From IMG/VR virus record IMGVR_UViG_3300044591_000387, positions 1-22,246 of that record: a DNA stretch of 22,246 nucleotides. One strand, 5' to 3'. Shown piece after piece: positions 21,501 through 22,246 of the stretch. The notes below the pieces were generated by a model. The model was given only the letters and a program-made list of their open reading frames with translations. It did no database searches and was not told the DNA's origin. Origin of the DNA: a virus. Both the position numbers and the translations under genes were made by a program. The first letter of the stretch is position 1; each line of letters begins with the position of its first letter.

Positions 21501-22246
21501 AGATGGTCAAGGCCGTTGCTTCCAAGGAGGGGATCGACCTCACCAAGGACAGCGAGCGAGTCAACGACTACGTCTCCCGCATGGTGGTCCGCGAGGTTCG
21601 TCGCGCACTGTCTCAGTCTGCGAACGCTGTCGGCTGGTACGACGAGAAGGTCCGCAAGGCTCTCGCTGTCGTCAGCCTGATCCACCCTGAACTCGCCGAC
21701 GACAAGATGGCGCAGTTCGCGTTCAAGTGGGCGCTCGCTGTCACCAGCAACGGTGCCAAGGTCACCGACAACTTCAAGGCGGCAGAGCGTGCGTATCGCT
21801 TCTACAAGGAGAACGGCAGGCTCCCGATCGATCAGGGTACCGGCACTCCTTCTGAGGCGATCAACGAAGCGATGGAACTGTTCAACGACCTCGTCGCCAA
21901 GTATGGCATCGAGGATGTCGAGCGGTTCATGTCCACGAAGCACACGGTGCGCGAGATCAGGAAGTACACGGGGGTCAAGCCGGGTGGTGAGTACGTTGAC
22001 ACCATCCTGTACGGCGCTTCGGTTGTTGGTCCGAAGATCGGCAATGGGTTCTTCGCGAACCTGTACGGCAACTTTGAACAGTTGACGATGGACCGATGGT
22101 TCATGCGGACGATTGGCCGCCTGACCGGGACGCTGATCATTCCGAAGCCAGAGGTTGTTGCCAAGCGCCGGACTCAGTTGCGTCGCATTCTCGCGGTGAT
22201 GAGCGACGAACAGCGTTCGGAACTGTTCTCGACCATTGGTGTCAAG
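18587..22246 (+). CDS. Giant internal/polyvalent virion protein with HEITH metallopeptidase motif (3' partial)
   Basis: An uninterrupted frame of 1220 codons from ATG 18587 to the window edge; the C-terminus is missing. Order of parts: a helical N-terminus (1-180); a Gly/Ala-rich hydrophobic region (about 186-352) with EGVTEWIGAG and GGFGGFGAGA, likely membrane-active; a coiled coil (about 393-480); and a zincin-like domain with GLAFHEITHWAQF, the HExxH at 575-579. A candidate third ligand is Glu653 or Glu655 in AEVEGVAQL. A 79-residue Pro/Ala hinge (740-818) follows. A helical C-terminal module begins at 819 and includes VGWYDEKVRKAL at about 1015. It matches the concept of phage polyvalent proteins that are ejected with DNA, and the position of T7 gp16, but carries a peptidase-like motif in place of a transglycosylase. 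Confidence 0.7.
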   Translation, partial: MSQFSFFPQPDGTDPLADSLTQYRRSKKALGQRSPEDKRFMDLGRAFADMIGSVEPTNLLSIGGIAEEFGDVTKFIDRAKTINTRSDLEEELSSGILSPQEAELKQQQIDFLDKLVQRESEQQDVARDAEIAETGVVGMFGEGVKAGVTQGVISTLRGINNLTPFDGDAFWSGAQRESGKAIPEGSIAGNIGQAVGSGAYSAAAFAASPYVGIAAMGLQGYGGGIDEYEQAFAAGLTTGDYNQFQKVTAGLTSAAIEGVTEWIGAGVAKKLAKTGVAQWFAQPGARGIVKTVGGMYGANFLEEGLVPILQAGVKATELTGMKVESWGDVFSQAATDALYGGFGGFGAGAINIPVELSKRRETNRLLREAGSKYADPAYIREILPQRAAALDAMTPQERLAEEQRSQQALMQAGADLARSKEAVANASAEVTQKRKELERSRRGKDQQRTQALEGEVSTLEAALENARRVAATTAADYSASQLNYLSAASIASSARPTSQMSATDILAGMNYQPASAATKQQKAAQAQIEKLGFKVQWYDGTDAKPAFFSGQTPDTVFLRADGNSTFAGIMGLAFHEITHWAQFSDSGLWAALRSTVDDATMIEAATNYWSQQAGIDPVVRRSIAEIIAQSQGKAGSTEAVDQIEQRMAGTMAEVEGVAQLIQNGTEALFRGDAVPGWFNQMLIRAGVRGRSAMSALKLYRGLQEAAKNNKAYSPGKFGFTIEAAQRGLEVMRAAREAAMSQPQPAQPAPASTATPTPQPAPAPAAATPAAPAPAPAAGQPAPAPAPAPAPSPAPATAAAPAPAPAEAPALAPAQPAGPTARDIIGPVTPESEAAMTRAVSTLGPQGYRDAVAAIDLALAEVKREDEAAGRPYSFDGVSREEVLSLLNQTALADEGATLPDGKPVTVTSDQRELAKKVRRKVRRTVGDDVVLFARGKAVPATIDAAAFIESALELANSQKWKNQKLFKAALQKMVKAVASKEGIDLTKDSERVNDYVSRMVVREVRRALSQSANAVGWYDEKVRKALAVVSLIHPELADDKMAQFAFKWALAVTSNGAKVTDNFKAAERAYRFYKENGRLPIDQGTGTPSEAINEAMELFNDLVAKYGIEDVERFMSTKHTVREIRKYTGVKPGGEYVDTILYGASVVGPKIGNGFFANLYGNFEQLTMDRWFMRTIGRLTGTLIIPKPEVVAKRRTQLRRILAVMSDEQRSELFSTIGVK
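20804..21040 (+). other. Pro/Ala-rich hinge in the giant virion protein
   Basis: Codons 740-818 of the giant gene encode an almost pure Pro/Ala stretch with a few Gln, Thr and Ser, rich in (AP)n dipeptides. Such segments are extended and flexible, and usually separate independently folded domains. The DNA is low-complexity GCC/CCG/CCT/GCT, which creates a spurious Arg/Pro-rich frame on the same strand and a Gly/Ala-rich one opposite. Confidence 0.85.

Noticed and set aside
18587-22246. Lytic transglycosylase domain expected in a T7 gp16-like protein
   Set aside because: I could not find an ES/GLMQ/AYN-type transglycosylase signature in the visible 1220 residues; only the HEITH motif is present.
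1-22246. tRNA genes, integrase, toxin-antitoxin or defence genes
   Set aside because: No cloverleaf-like segment, recombinase motif or defence domain was recognised; the window is fully occupied by structural and small phage genes.

Overview
This 22.2 kb window is one continuous stretch of a tailed-phage (Caudoviricetes) structural module. Every supported gene is on the + strand. Genes are packed end to end, usually with ATGA/GTGA/TGATG overlaps or gaps of a few bases, and no gene-free stretch exceeds 100 bases. GC content is high and GTG starts are common. No tRNA, rRNA, integrase, insertion sequence or CRISPR array was seen. The gene set (terminase, portal, scaffold, coat, a likely adaptor, a likely nozzle-type tail tube, a series of internal virion proteins, no tape measure and no sheath) points to a short-tailed, podovirus-like virion. 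Several gene types, namely the 'GNRATGSNLKAP'-like basic protein, the tiny PKVGKKKF protein and the NVGGAATT-repeat fibre, are ones I associate with phages of aquatic bacteria. A lipoprotein with a C-terminal membrane helix (a unimolecular spanin layout) argues for a Gram-negative host. The host itself cannot be named from sequence alone.

Layout. 1-696: nuclease end of the terminase large subunit, cut by the window edge. 713-1388: four very small basic proteins and a 26-residue membrane peptide. 1391-2284: metallophosphoesterase. 2382-2928: three more small proteins. 2925-4667: portal. 4667-4963: FmdB-like protein lacking the zinc cysteines. 4970-5872: scaffold. 5880-7172: major capsid protein. 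7241-7774: probable head decoration protein bracketed by two strong hairpins. 7828-8562: probable head-tail adaptor. 8571-9920: two tandem paralogous proteins of unknown role. 9917-10775: three membrane proteins that look like a lysis cassette without an endolysin, including the u-spanin candidate. 10838-13060: repeat-rich tail fibre with a compositionally distinct tip. 13060-15210: probable nozzle/tail-tube protein. 15210-18584: three probable internal (ejected) virion proteins, the first built on a strict 22-residue repeat. 18587 to the right edge: a very large ejected or polyvalent protein with an HEITH zinc-peptidase motif, running out of the window after 1220 codons.

How they work together. 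Terminase and portal load DNA into a scaffolded HK97-type procapsid, which the decoration protein may stabilise. Adaptor, nozzle and fibre form the short tail. The helical and membrane-active internal proteins plus the giant 18587 product would be ejected with the DNA to build a conduit through the envelope. The 9917-10775 group would act at lysis. The most unusual points are the 22-residue repeat architecture, the metallopeptidase-bearing giant protein, the u-spanin group embedded between tail genes, the tandem paralogs and the cysteine-free FmdB-like protein.
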